From contig NZ_BAABBO010000007.1 in NCBI RefSeq assembly GCF_039538005.1, forward strand, positions 496,001 to 560,000: a stretch of DNA of 64,000 bases, read 5' to 3'. Origin of the DNA: Allohahella marinimesophila (lineage in GTDB: Bacteria; Pseudomonadota; Gammaproteobacteria; Pseudomonadales; Oleiphilaceae). Of the stretch, positions 42,539 to 50,960 are shown one piece after another. Position 1 is the stretch's first letter. Every line of letters begins with the position of its first letter. The translations under genes and the position numbers were made by a program. The notes under the pieces are model-generated. The model did no database searches, was not told where the DNA came from, and saw only the letters and a list, made by a program, of their open reading frames with translations.

Positions 42539-43694
42539 CGGATTGAGGAATCTGTTCACTGATACAGCGGGCAATCCGTGTGTAGAGTTCGTAGAACTGC
42601 TCATCGGTCCACCCCGAGCCACTCAGTAACAGCCCACTGTCGACGTAGTCCGGCGTCCTGAAGCGGGCGTAGAAACCGATCACGTCGAGGTGATCGGCTA
42701 TGGCGAATGCCAGCAACTCTTCGTCGACCTGTGGCTCGTCAAACATCACGAGCTGCCGCGCGGTATTGACGATACCATCATTCACGCAGAGATCGACCGT
42801 CCTCGGCCGCACCGACTGATCACTGATACACCGGCCATCCCGCAGGGCCTGGCGCAGGGCCTCAACGGCCCGTTGCCCCGGGGCTGCTGGCATCGGGCAA
42901 TCAATCTCCTCGCCGGCCGTCGCCTCGTACAGCGTGCGAAACAGCGGTTCCGGCTGATAGGGTGGCTCCCCAATCCTGATCCCGGCAGCCGTGACGACCG
43001 AAGCCAGGCGGACCTCGAGAGCCGGATCCCTGTTACTGCCCTGTCGAAGCGCAATCATTTCAACCGGGCGCAGATTGTCGAGCAGGTCCAGATCGGCCAG
43101 CACGCCGATGACATAGCGGCCAGCTTCCCCGATATCGGTGATGACCTCACTGAAAGCGTTCTTGGCAAACTGATCCCTCACAAAGGACCTGGCGGCGCGG
43201 CTGAGCAAACGACCCAATGCAGCGATTCGTTTCACGCTTCGAAAAGGCTGCCTGAGGGGCGACTCCCGCACGACGCGGACGAATGGCGCCAGGGTGAGAC
43301 AGGTGCCCCATTGCGGCGCAGCCATCGGAATCACGGTGCGCAGACGTTGGCGAATACCAGTGGGATCCAGTTGTTCCCAGGCCACGCCCGTGAGCGGCTT
43401 GTCGTTGAGCAGCAGTGCCGCATCCACGCCCCCGGTACTGTGACCAATGAGATGAATCCGTTCGGCGCGGCCGAACCGTGCCTCGAACTCACTGATATTT
43501 TTCAACAGCTCTGCCTGACGCACCGCAAGCTGCGAGCTCGGCCTCGTGTTCAGCGCGACCACGGGCACGGCGCCGCCAAGAATGGTCTGCAGGGCTGCCC
43601 GCAGGGCGGCAAGCACACGGGCATCGAAATAGCTGAAGTTATTGAAGCGCTCGAAGCCAAGAAAACCTGGCGCGAGAAAGACGATGTCGTTCAA
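42504..43694 (-). CDS. Lipase-like alpha/beta hydrolase
   Basis: About 396 residues. A strand FLAPGFLGF (oxyanion type) is followed by the nucleophile elbow IHLIGHSTGGVDAAL (GHSTG). MAAPQWGTCL resembles the post-elbow lipase segment. Asp and His partners lie in the C-terminal half but cannot be assigned with confidence. No signal peptide. I prefer a TTG start at 43694 because TTGA overlaps the stop of the upstream RND gene and AGGA sits ~10 bases before it; an ATG at 43730 without a ribosome site would add 12 residues. It is the last gene of the acad-kinase-RND operon. Ester substrate unknown. Confidence 0.7.
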   Translation of the reverse strand: MNDIVFLAPGFLGFERFNNFSYFDARVLAALRAALQTILGGAVPVVALNTRPSSQLAVRQAELLKNISEFEARFGRAERIHLIGHSTGGVDAALLLNDKPLTGVAWEQLDPTGIRQRLRTVIPMAAPQWGTCLTLAPFVRVVRESPLRQPFRSVKRIAALGRLLSRAARSFVRDQFAKNAFSEVITDIGEAGRYVIGVLADLDLLDNLRPVEMIALRQGSNRDPALEVRLASVVTAAGIRIGEPPYQPEPLFRTLYEATAGEEIDCPMPAAPGQRAVEALRQALRDGRCISDQSVRPRTVDLCVNDGIVNTARQLVMFDEPQVDEELLAFAIADHLDVIGFYARFRTPDYVDSGLLLSGSGWTDEQFYELYTRIARCISEQIPQSATHRRQVSARP

Positions 43695-46600
43695 TGGTAA
43701 GTGTCCTGAGCTGATGACCAGGACAGACAATACCGACGAAATCGCTCGAAATACAAGTAGATAACTGGTGTCGAATACAAGGTCAGCAACTGACTCACCG
43801 CCAGACCGCCCATGATGGTGATGCCGAGCGGCTGGCGTAACTCGGCGCCTTCCCCATAACCGATGGCCAGCGGAATGGCGCCGAGCAGACCCGCGAGGTT
43901 GGTCATCAATATGGGCCGAAACCGCAGACGGGCAGCTTCGCGAATGGCTACTGCAGGCGCTTCATTCCAGAGTCGCTGGCGCTGAAGCGCAAAATCAATC
44001 ATGAGAATGGCATTTTTCATCACGATGCCGATGAGGAGAAACAGGCCCAGCAACGCAATCAGACTGAACTGGAGGCTCCACACATTCAGGGCGAGCAGTG
44101 CCCCAATACCCGCAGACGGCAAGGTCGAGAGGATAGTGAGCGGGTGCAGCAGACTTTCATACAGCACTCCGAGCACCAGATAGACCGCCACCAGCACCCA
44201 GAGAATGAGCCAGGGCTCGCGCAGATGATCGCTGGCATCATTGCCGCTGCCGGGCGCGACGTGAACCTGAGTTGGCAGCATGATACGGTCCAGCATCTGT
44301 TCTATTGCCAGCTCTGCTTCTTCAGCACTGACCTCTGGTGCCAGCTCATAGCCGACTCGCTTTGTCAGGAACTGGCCAGAATGCTCGACCCTGTCGTCGC
44401 TACGGCCGTATGACCAGCTGGCGAAGGCTGAAAGTGGTACTTGTTGCCCATCATCAGTCAGCACATGCAACTGCTCCAGCACACTGGGGTCGGCCGTCTG
44501 CTCCGGTGCGAGTTCCATCACGACACGGTACTGATTGAGGGGCTCATACAAGGTCGCCACCTGGCGCTGTGAAAAGGAATTGTTCAGTAACGACGCCACG
44601 GCACTGACATCGACGCCACGCTGTCGGGCAGCCTGACGATCGATATTCAGCGTCACCTGAAGGTTATCCTCTTCACCGATCGAGTCGACGTCGACGAGCT
44701 CCGGCAGCGCCTTCATGGCCTCGGCCGCCCGCCGGCTCCATTCGTCGAGCGCTGCGATCGAATCGGACCTCAGTACCAGATCGTGCGAACTTCGGCCAAA
44801 AGGCGACGACAGGCGGATATCCTGGTCGACACGCAGCGACATCCGCGCGCCCGGCACGCTCGGTGCATTCTGTCGCAGTCGATCAACGATCTCCCGAGCT
44901 GATGCCTTGCGTTGGTCGAAGGGCTTGAGCCTGACAATCAGGCTGGCATTGGTGGCGCCGCCGCCCCCACTGGTACCCGTTACCTCTTCGACAGCCGGAT
45001 CATCAAGAAGATAGTCGCGATAGATCGCGATCTTGGGTTGCATCAACTGAAACGAGGCGCCATCGTCCCCCCAGACATTACCGGAGACCTGCCCGGTATC
45101 CTGCTCGGGCAAGGTTATCTTTGGTATGGTGGCATAGAGATAGACGTTGCATATGATCACGCCTGTGAAGACCAGCAGAACGAGCCGGCCATGGCGCAGT
45201 GCCCAGTCGAGACTACGGCTGTAGCCAGCCTGCCAGGCATCGAGCAGGCCCTTCCTCGCCCGCTGCAGGCGCACGCCCGTTTCATGTTCAGATCTGCGCA
45301 GCCAGTTTGCACAAAGGCTTGGCGTCAAGGTAAGCGAGACCACTAGCGAGATCACGATCGCAGCCGCCAGCGTGAGCGAAAACTCCCTGAACAGGCGCTC
45401 GACGATGCCGCCGACGAAGAGAATGGATATGAACACGATAATCAACGCAAGATTCATCGCCAGCAAGGTAAAGCCGACTTCCTGACTGCCGAGTCTGGCA
45501 GCCTCCATCGGCGTATAGCCCGCGTCTATATGTCGCCGGATATTTTCCAGCACGACAATCGCGTCATCGACGACCAGCCCGCAGGCCACGACGAGCGCCA
45601 TCAGCGACAGGTTGTTCAGCGAAAAGCCGAAAAAATACGTCGCCACGAAAGTGCCCACGAGCGAGACTGGGATCGCTAATGCAGGAATCAAGGCGCTGCG
45701 CCAGGTGCCGAGAAAAAACCATATGACCAGAATGACCAGCCCTACCGCGATCGCCAAGGCTCGTTGAGCTTCCACGATGGTCGCCCGAATGAGCGGTGAG
45801 CGGTCGATGACGACAGACAGATCGCTATCTGGCGGCATTAACGAGCGAAGACGCGGCAGGCTCTCATGGATACCATCTATGGTGTCGACGATGTTGGCGC
45901 CTCCCTGGCGGCCAACGAGCAGGATGACGGCCGGCTCGCCATTATGGAAGCCGCTCCTGAAGCGGTCTTCTACTGACTCGGACACCCTGGCCACATCGCC
46001 CAGTCGCACCAGCGCACCACTGTCGTGCCGTATCACCAGCTGGCGAAAATCAGCAGCAGTGCGCAGAGGATCGTTTGTCTGTACCTGCCAGCGAAACCTG
46101 TCGTCTTCCAGAACACCGAGCGGGCGCAAGGGATTCGCCTGCATGATGGCTGTGCGCACTTCATCGAGGGTGAGGCCCATGTGCAGCAGCGTGCCTGCAT
46201 GGAGCTGCACCCTGATAGCCGGCAGCGAAGAGCCTATCACACTGACCTCCCCTACTCCGGGCACCTGGCCGATATGCTGGGCGAGCAGGCTCGAGGCGGT
46301 GTCATAGAGCTGACTTGTCGACAAGGTTGAAGAGCTGAGGGCGAAAGCCATGATGGGAGCCTGTGCAGGGTCGATCTTTCGATAGCCAGGATTGCCACGC
46401 ATACCGGCGGGGAGCTCGCCACGCACGGCGTTGATGGCAGCCTGAACATCTCGGGCGGCCGCCTCGATGCCTTTACCCATACTGAAATGCAGCACCACCT
46501 GGGTCGAGCCCTGCGTACTGGACGACCATAGCCCCGACAGACCAGATATACTGCCGAAAGCGCGCTCCATCGGAGCTGCCACAGTGCCAGCCATGCTTTC

Positions 46601-46768
46601 AGGACTGGCTCCAGGCAGGCTCGCGGTCACGATGATGGTCGGGTAATCGACCGGCGGCAGGGGCGCTACCGGAAGCTGCCGCCAGGCCAGCAGACCCAGG
46701 AGGACGAGCGCCGCAGCGAGCAGCGAGGTGCCGATTGGCCTGCGAATGAAGGGCGCCGAAAGATTCAT
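43691..46768 (-). CDS. RND family multidrug efflux permease (MdtC-like)
   Basis: 1025 residues. The N-terminal helix RPIGTSLLAAALVLLGLLAW, two large periplasmic loops, and the helix 4 motif GLVVDDAIVVLENI with the paired Asp of the proton relay fit the hydrophobe/amphiphile (HAE1) RND group. The C-terminal half repeats the fold (IGIVMKNAILMIDFAL). Two consecutive RND permeases with one adaptor are the MdtABC arrangement, in which B and C form a mixed trimer. The start overlaps the first permease stop by 4 bases. Substrates unknown; MdtABC exports bile salts and novobiocin in E. coli. Confidence 0.95.
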   Translation of the reverse strand: MNLSAPFIRRPIGTSLLAAALVLLGLLAWRQLPVAPLPPVDYPTIIVTASLPGASPESMAGTVAAPMERAFGSISGLSGLWSSSTQGSTQVVLHFSMGKGIEAAARDVQAAINAVRGELPAGMRGNPGYRKIDPAQAPIMAFALSSSTLSTSQLYDTASSLLAQHIGQVPGVGEVSVIGSSLPAIRVQLHAGTLLHMGLTLDEVRTAIMQANPLRPLGVLEDDRFRWQVQTNDPLRTAADFRQLVIRHDSGALVRLGDVARVSESVEDRFRSGFHNGEPAVILLVGRQGGANIVDTIDGIHESLPRLRSLMPPDSDLSVVIDRSPLIRATIVEAQRALAIAVGLVILVIWFFLGTWRSALIPALAIPVSLVGTFVATYFFGFSLNNLSLMALVVACGLVVDDAIVVLENIRRHIDAGYTPMEAARLGSQEVGFTLLAMNLALIIVFISILFVGGIVERLFREFSLTLAAAIVISLVVSLTLTPSLCANWLRRSEHETGVRLQRARKGLLDAWQAGYSRSLDWALRHGRLVLLVFTGVIICNVYLYATIPKITLPEQDTGQVSGNVWGDDGASFQLMQPKIAIYRDYLLDDPAVEEVTGTSGGGGATNASLIVRLKPFDQRKASAREIVDRLRQNAPSVPGARMSLRVDQDIRLSSPFGRSSHDLVLRSDSIAALDEWSRRAAEAMKALPELVDVDSIGEEDNLQVTLNIDRQAARQRGVDVSAVASLLNNSFSQRQVATLYEPLNQYRVVMELAPEQTADPSVLEQLHVLTDDGQQVPLSAFASWSYGRSDDRVEHSGQFLTKRVGYELAPEVSAEEAELAIEQMLDRIMLPTQVHVAPGSGNDASDHLREPWLILWVLVAVYLVLGVLYESLLHPLTILSTLPSAGIGALLALNVWSLQFSLIALLGLFLLIGIVMKNAILMIDFALQRQRLWNEAPAVAIREAARLRFRPILMTNLAGLLGAIPLAIGYGEGAELRQPLGITIMGGLAVSQLLTLYSTPVIYLYFERFRRYCLSWSSAQDTYH

Positions 46769-49700
46769 CGCAGCCGGTCAAAGAAAAGATAGACGACCGG
46801 GGTTGTGAAGAGCGTCAGCACCTGACTCACCAGCAGGCCGCCGACCATGACCAGACCGAGGGGCTGGCGAAGCTCAGCCCCCGACCCGCTGGCCAGCATG
46901 AGGGGCAAGGCCCCAAAAAGCGCAGCCAGTGTCGTCATCAGAATCGGCCGGAAGCGCATCAGTGCCGCGCGCTTGATGGCAACGGTCGAGGAAAGTCCAT
47001 GCCTGCGCTGTGCATCGAGCGCAAAGCCGACCATCATGATGCCGTTCTTCTTCACCAGTCCTATCAGCAGCACCATACCGATGGCGCCGACCATGTCGAG
47101 CGAGCGGTCGGTCAGCAGGAGTGCAAGCAGCGCACCCATGGTGGCAGAGGGCAAGGTCGAGAGTATGGTAATGGGATGAACCAGGCTTTCGTACAATACG
47201 CCCAGCACGATATACATCATCGCCACGGCGGCCAGCACAAGCCATAGCGTATCCGCAAGCGAGGCGCGAAAAGCTTCCGCAGCGCCCTGAAAACTCAGCT
47301 CGATGCTCGGCGGCAGGTCGAGCTGACTGTCCACCCTATCGATGGCCGTCAAGGCTTCGCCAAGCGAGAAGCCGGGAGCCAGGTTGAACGACAGTGTCGC
47401 GGCCGGGAACTGTCCCTGATGATTGACCAGCAGAGCGGCAGAGCGCTGCTCGACGGTTGCCAGACTGGCCAGTGGCACGGCTTCGCCGGCGGCACTCATC
47501 ACATAGAGCTGGTTCAGTGCCTCCGGCCCCCTGCCCAGTGCCGGATCTGCCTCGAGAATAACGCGGTATTGGTTGGCCTGCGTGAAAAGCGTAGCGATCT
47601 GGCGCTGCCCGAAGGCATCCTGCAGTGTATCTGCCACTGCGGATATGCCCACACCTAGGCGGGCTGCTGCCTCCCGGTTGATATTGATGTAGGCCTGCCG
47701 GCCCTGTTGCTGAAGATCATTGGCGACATCGATGAGCTCTGGTCGTTGCTCTAGCGCCGTCATCATCCTGGGCACCCATTGCGCAAGCTCTTCCGTCGAG
47801 AGGGCGGTCAGGGTGAAACGGTACTGGGTACGACTGACCTGATCTTCGATAGCAAGTTCCTGCACTGGCTGGAACCAGGCTTCAATGCCATCGACAGCAG
47901 CGGCGGCCTGTCTCAACCTCGCAATAACTTCGAATACCGAAGCATGACGCTCATCGTGAGGCGGCAGATTGATGAACATCCGACCGCTGTTGAGTGTGTG
48001 GTTGGTCCCATCAATGCCGATAAAGGAGGACAGGCTTTCGACATCTGGATCTTTCAGCAGGGCCCTGGCGAGCAATTGTTGCTTTTCGGCCATGGCTGCG
48101 AACGAGGTTGACTGCCCCGCCTCCGTGACCACCTGAATGACACCGTTGTCCTGTATTGGAAAGAAATCCTTGTCCACCGCAATGTACAGCATGACTGTCA
48201 TGACGATGGTGCCAAGCATGACGACCATGGTTGTTTTCTGATGGGCCAGCACCCAGTCCAGCGCGGCTGCATAACGCACTATTATGCGGCTCATAAGCCC
48301 TTTTCGCTCATTGATGTCCACTGCTGGCGCCTGGAGCATTCTTGCACACATCATTGGCGTCAGGGTCAGCGACACCAGGAGGGACAGCGCGATAGCTACC
48401 GCCAGCGTCACTGCGAACTCGTGAAACATTCGACCGACGACATCACCCATGAATAGCAGCGGAATGAGTACAGCAATGAGGGACACCGTAAGCGAGACGA
48501 GGGTGAAGCCGATTTCCTTTGCGCCCTTCAAGGCCGCCTCGGTTGGTGTTGCGCCTGCTTCACGGTGGCGGGCGATATTCTCCAGCATCACGATCGCATC
48601 ATCGACCACGAAACCCGTGGCGATGGTCAGGGCCATCAGGCTGAGATTATTGATAGAAAAACCGGCGACATACATGAACGCGAATGTGCCGACCAGCGAC
48701 AGTGGAACTGCGATACTCGGAATGATGGTAGCTGGTACGCTGTGGAGAAACGCGAAAGTCACCAGCACGACGAGTGCGATGGCAAGCAGTAACTCTTTCT
48801 GCACATCACGAATCGAGGCGCGAATACTGTCCGTACGATCGGTGAGTACGACGACATCAACGGCTGCGGGCAGGGTCGATGACAGACGTGGCAGCAAGGT
48901 GCGTATCCGCTCAGCGACATCGATCACATTGGCGCCTGGCTGCTTCTGAATGTTCAGCAGAACCGCCGGCTGCCTATTGGCCCAGGCCGCCAGAAAACGA
49001 TTCTCGGCACCGTCGACGATGGTGGCAACATCGCCAAGGCGGAGGGGTGCGTCGTCCTGCCAGGCAAGGATGAGCTTCTGATAGTCTTCGACCGAACGTA
49101 TCTGATCGTTGGCGTCCAGAAGCGTGCTGCGCATGGGGCCGTCGAAACTGCCCTTGGGCTGACTGACGTTGGTGGCGGCCACCGCTTCACGGATATCCAC
49201 CAGCCCGAGACCGTAAGCGGCGGCGGCCGCCGGGTTCACCTGAATCCGCAAGGCTGGCCTCTGGCCACCAGCCAGCGTCACCAGCCCGACGCCCTGCACC
49301 TGCGCCAGTTTCTGCGCCATGCGGGTATCGACCAGATCGTGAACTTCCGGCAGTGGCAGGCTGTTCGAGGTGACGGCCAGTGTCATGATTGGCGCATCGG
49401 CGGGATTGACTTTCCGGTAGACTGGAGGGCCTGGAAGGTCCGTCGGCAGCAGGCTATCGGCAACATTCAGCGCTGCCTGCACCTCCTGCTCCGCGAGTCC
49501 TAGATTCACCTGTAGCGCGAATTGCAAGGTAATGACCGAGGCGCCACCGGAACTGGTGGAGCTCATTTGCCTGAGTCCGGGAATCTGCCCGAGACTGCGC
49601 TCAAGAGGCGCAGTGACCGTGCGTGAAGTCACATCGGGTCCGGCGCCGGGATAAAAAGTGAAGACCTGTATGATGGGGTATTCGACCTGAGGCAATGCCG

Positions 49701-49806
49701 ACACGGGCAGCTGCCGCCAGGCCATGATGCCCGCCACCAGGAGGGCAAGCATGAGCAGCGAAGTGGCGACCGGCCGGAGAATGAAGGGCCGGGACATCTC
49801 AGACAT
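46765..49806 (-). CDS. RND family multidrug efflux permease (MdtB-like)
   Basis: 1013 residues. RPVATSLLMLALLVAGIMAW forms the first helix, VEYPIIQVFTFYPGAGPDV the first periplasmic strand, GFVVDDAIVMLENI the helix 4 proton-relay Asp pair, and LLIGLVKKNGIMMVGFAL the repeat in the second half. It starts 11 bases after the adaptor stop and overlaps the second permease by 4 bases, so the pair is expected to assemble together in the inner membrane. No TolC-like outer-membrane gene is in the operon, so a shared channel from elsewhere is needed. Confidence 0.95.
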   Translation of the reverse strand: MSEMSRPFILRPVATSLLMLALLVAGIMAWRQLPVSALPQVEYPIIQVFTFYPGAGPDVTSRTVTAPLERSLGQIPGLRQMSSTSSGGASVITLQFALQVNLGLAEQEVQAALNVADSLLPTDLPGPPVYRKVNPADAPIMTLAVTSNSLPLPEVHDLVDTRMAQKLAQVQGVGLVTLAGGQRPALRIQVNPAAAAAYGLGLVDIREAVAATNVSQPKGSFDGPMRSTLLDANDQIRSVEDYQKLILAWQDDAPLRLGDVATIVDGAENRFLAAWANRQPAVLLNIQKQPGANVIDVAERIRTLLPRLSSTLPAAVDVVVLTDRTDSIRASIRDVQKELLLAIALVVLVTFAFLHSVPATIIPSIAVPLSLVGTFAFMYVAGFSINNLSLMALTIATGFVVDDAIVMLENIARHREAGATPTEAALKGAKEIGFTLVSLTVSLIAVLIPLLFMGDVVGRMFHEFAVTLAVAIALSLLVSLTLTPMMCARMLQAPAVDINERKGLMSRIIVRYAAALDWVLAHQKTTMVVMLGTIVMTVMLYIAVDKDFFPIQDNGVIQVVTEAGQSTSFAAMAEKQQLLARALLKDPDVESLSSFIGIDGTNHTLNSGRMFINLPPHDERHASVFEVIARLRQAAAAVDGIEAWFQPVQELAIEDQVSRTQYRFTLTALSTEELAQWVPRMMTALEQRPELIDVANDLQQQGRQAYININREAAARLGVGISAVADTLQDAFGQRQIATLFTQANQYRVILEADPALGRGPEALNQLYVMSAAGEAVPLASLATVEQRSAALLVNHQGQFPAATLSFNLAPGFSLGEALTAIDRVDSQLDLPPSIELSFQGAAEAFRASLADTLWLVLAAVAMMYIVLGVLYESLVHPITILSTLPSATMGALLALLLTDRSLDMVGAIGMVLLIGLVKKNGIMMVGFALDAQRRHGLSSTVAIKRAALMRFRPILMTTLAALFGALPLMLASGSGAELRQPLGLVMVGGLLVSQVLTLFTTPVVYLFFDRLR

Positions 49807-49817
49807 GAGCGGCGCTG

Positions 49818-50960
49818 CTACCCATCCACTGAGACCTCACGCCCATCCCGCAGACGATCCAGGCCGTCTGTCACCACGAGATCACCTTCGACAAGTCCAC
49901 TGACCACTGCAAGGCGACCTTCTACCTGTTCACCGGCCACGATGTCGCGCAGAAATGCACGGCCTTCTTCAACGACATAGACATAACTGCCACGGGCACC
50001 ATATTGCACGGCATCGGCCGGGATGATCAGGGTCTCTTCGGTGCTGCCGAGCCCGACGCGTACGTTTACGAATTGATTTGGAAACAGGGACTCATATTCA
50101 TTGTCGAAGGCCGCCTTCACCTTGAGCGTTCCGGTAGCGGCATCGATCTGGTTATCCAGGGCCAGGATTCGCCCCACGGCCAGCACGTCCTGCGCTTGCC
50201 TGTCTAGGGCCTCTACAGGCAAGGTGTCCTGACCAAGCAGCGCCTGGCGCAGCCCCAGCAACTCCGTCTCCGGTATCGAAAAAACGACCGCAATAGGGCT
50301 TGTCTGGGCAATCGTCACCAGTCCATCTGCTGCACTGGCCGATATCAGATTACCAGCGTCAATCTGTCGCAAGCCAAGGCGGCCGGAAATCGGCGCCCTG
50401 ATATCGGTCCAGGAGCGCTGCAGACGGGCATCGTCGACCTGAGCCTGTAGCGACTTTGCTGCCGCTTCCAGCTCCCGCAATACAGCCGTCTGACTATCGA
50501 ACTGCTGCTTTGGGATCGCATTTTTTCTCAGGAGATCCTGATACAGGCGCAGATTTGCCCTCGCGTTTTCCAGTTGGGCCTGGTTTTGCTGAAACTGCCC
50601 AAGGGCCTGCTGTAAGCGCGATTCGTAGACATCGGGCTCGATGCGGGCGAGTAATTGCCCCCGTACCACCTCTCGCCCCTCCTCGAAGAGGATCTCATCG
50701 AGAATGCCATCGACGCGACTGCGCACGACAACGGTGTTGAGCGGAGTGACCGTGCCTATGGCGCTGACCTGGATATCGAGCCGACCCTGCTCAGCCGGCG
50801 CTACCCGCACGGAAGAGATCTTGTTTGGGTTCCGCAGCGGCATCTCTCCCACCGTTGACGCGCGGTTCAGCTGATACCAAGCGGCGGCCGCAGCCAGCCC
50901 TGCGATCAGTACCGGCAGTAGCCAGCGCCAGGAACCTGAGCCTCTGCGGACGTCATCCAT
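49818..50960 (-). CDS. RND periplasmic adaptor (membrane fusion protein, MdtA-like)
   Basis: 380 residues. An N-terminal anchor helix (WRWLLPVLIAGLAAAAAWYQ) is followed by the first half-lipoyl strand (VVRSRVDGILDEILFEEGREV). The alpha-hairpin covers ~115-175 (QQALGQFQQNQAQLENARANL). The second half-lipoyl strand is WTDIRAPISGRLGLRQIDAG, and the beta-barrel and membrane-proximal domains run to the end (IIPADAVQYGARGSYVYVVE). It bridges the RND permeases to an outer-membrane channel. The ATG at 50960 overlaps the end of the kinase gene by 8 bases. Confidence 0.95.
   Translation of the reverse strand: MDDVRRGSGSWRWLLPVLIAGLAAAAAWYQLNRASTVGEMPLRNPNKISSVRVAPAEQGRLDIQVSAIGTVTPLNTVVVRSRVDGILDEILFEEGREVVRGQLLARIEPDVYESRLQQALGQFQQNQAQLENARANLRLYQDLLRKNAIPKQQFDSQTAVLRELEAAAKSLQAQVDDARLQRSWTDIRAPISGRLGLRQIDAGNLISASAADGLVTIAQTSPIAVVFSIPETELLGLRQALLGQDTLPVEALDRQAQDVLAVGRILALDNQIDAATGTLKVKAAFDNEYESLFPNQFVNVRVGLGSTEETLIIPADAVQYGARGSYVYVVEEGRAFLRDIVAGEQVEGRLAVVSGLVEGDLVVTDGLDRLRDGREVSVDG

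Noticed and set aside
42690..43700. 336-residue plus-strand open frame
   Set aside because: Antisense to the lipase-like hydrolase, which has the nucleophile elbow and operon position in its favour.
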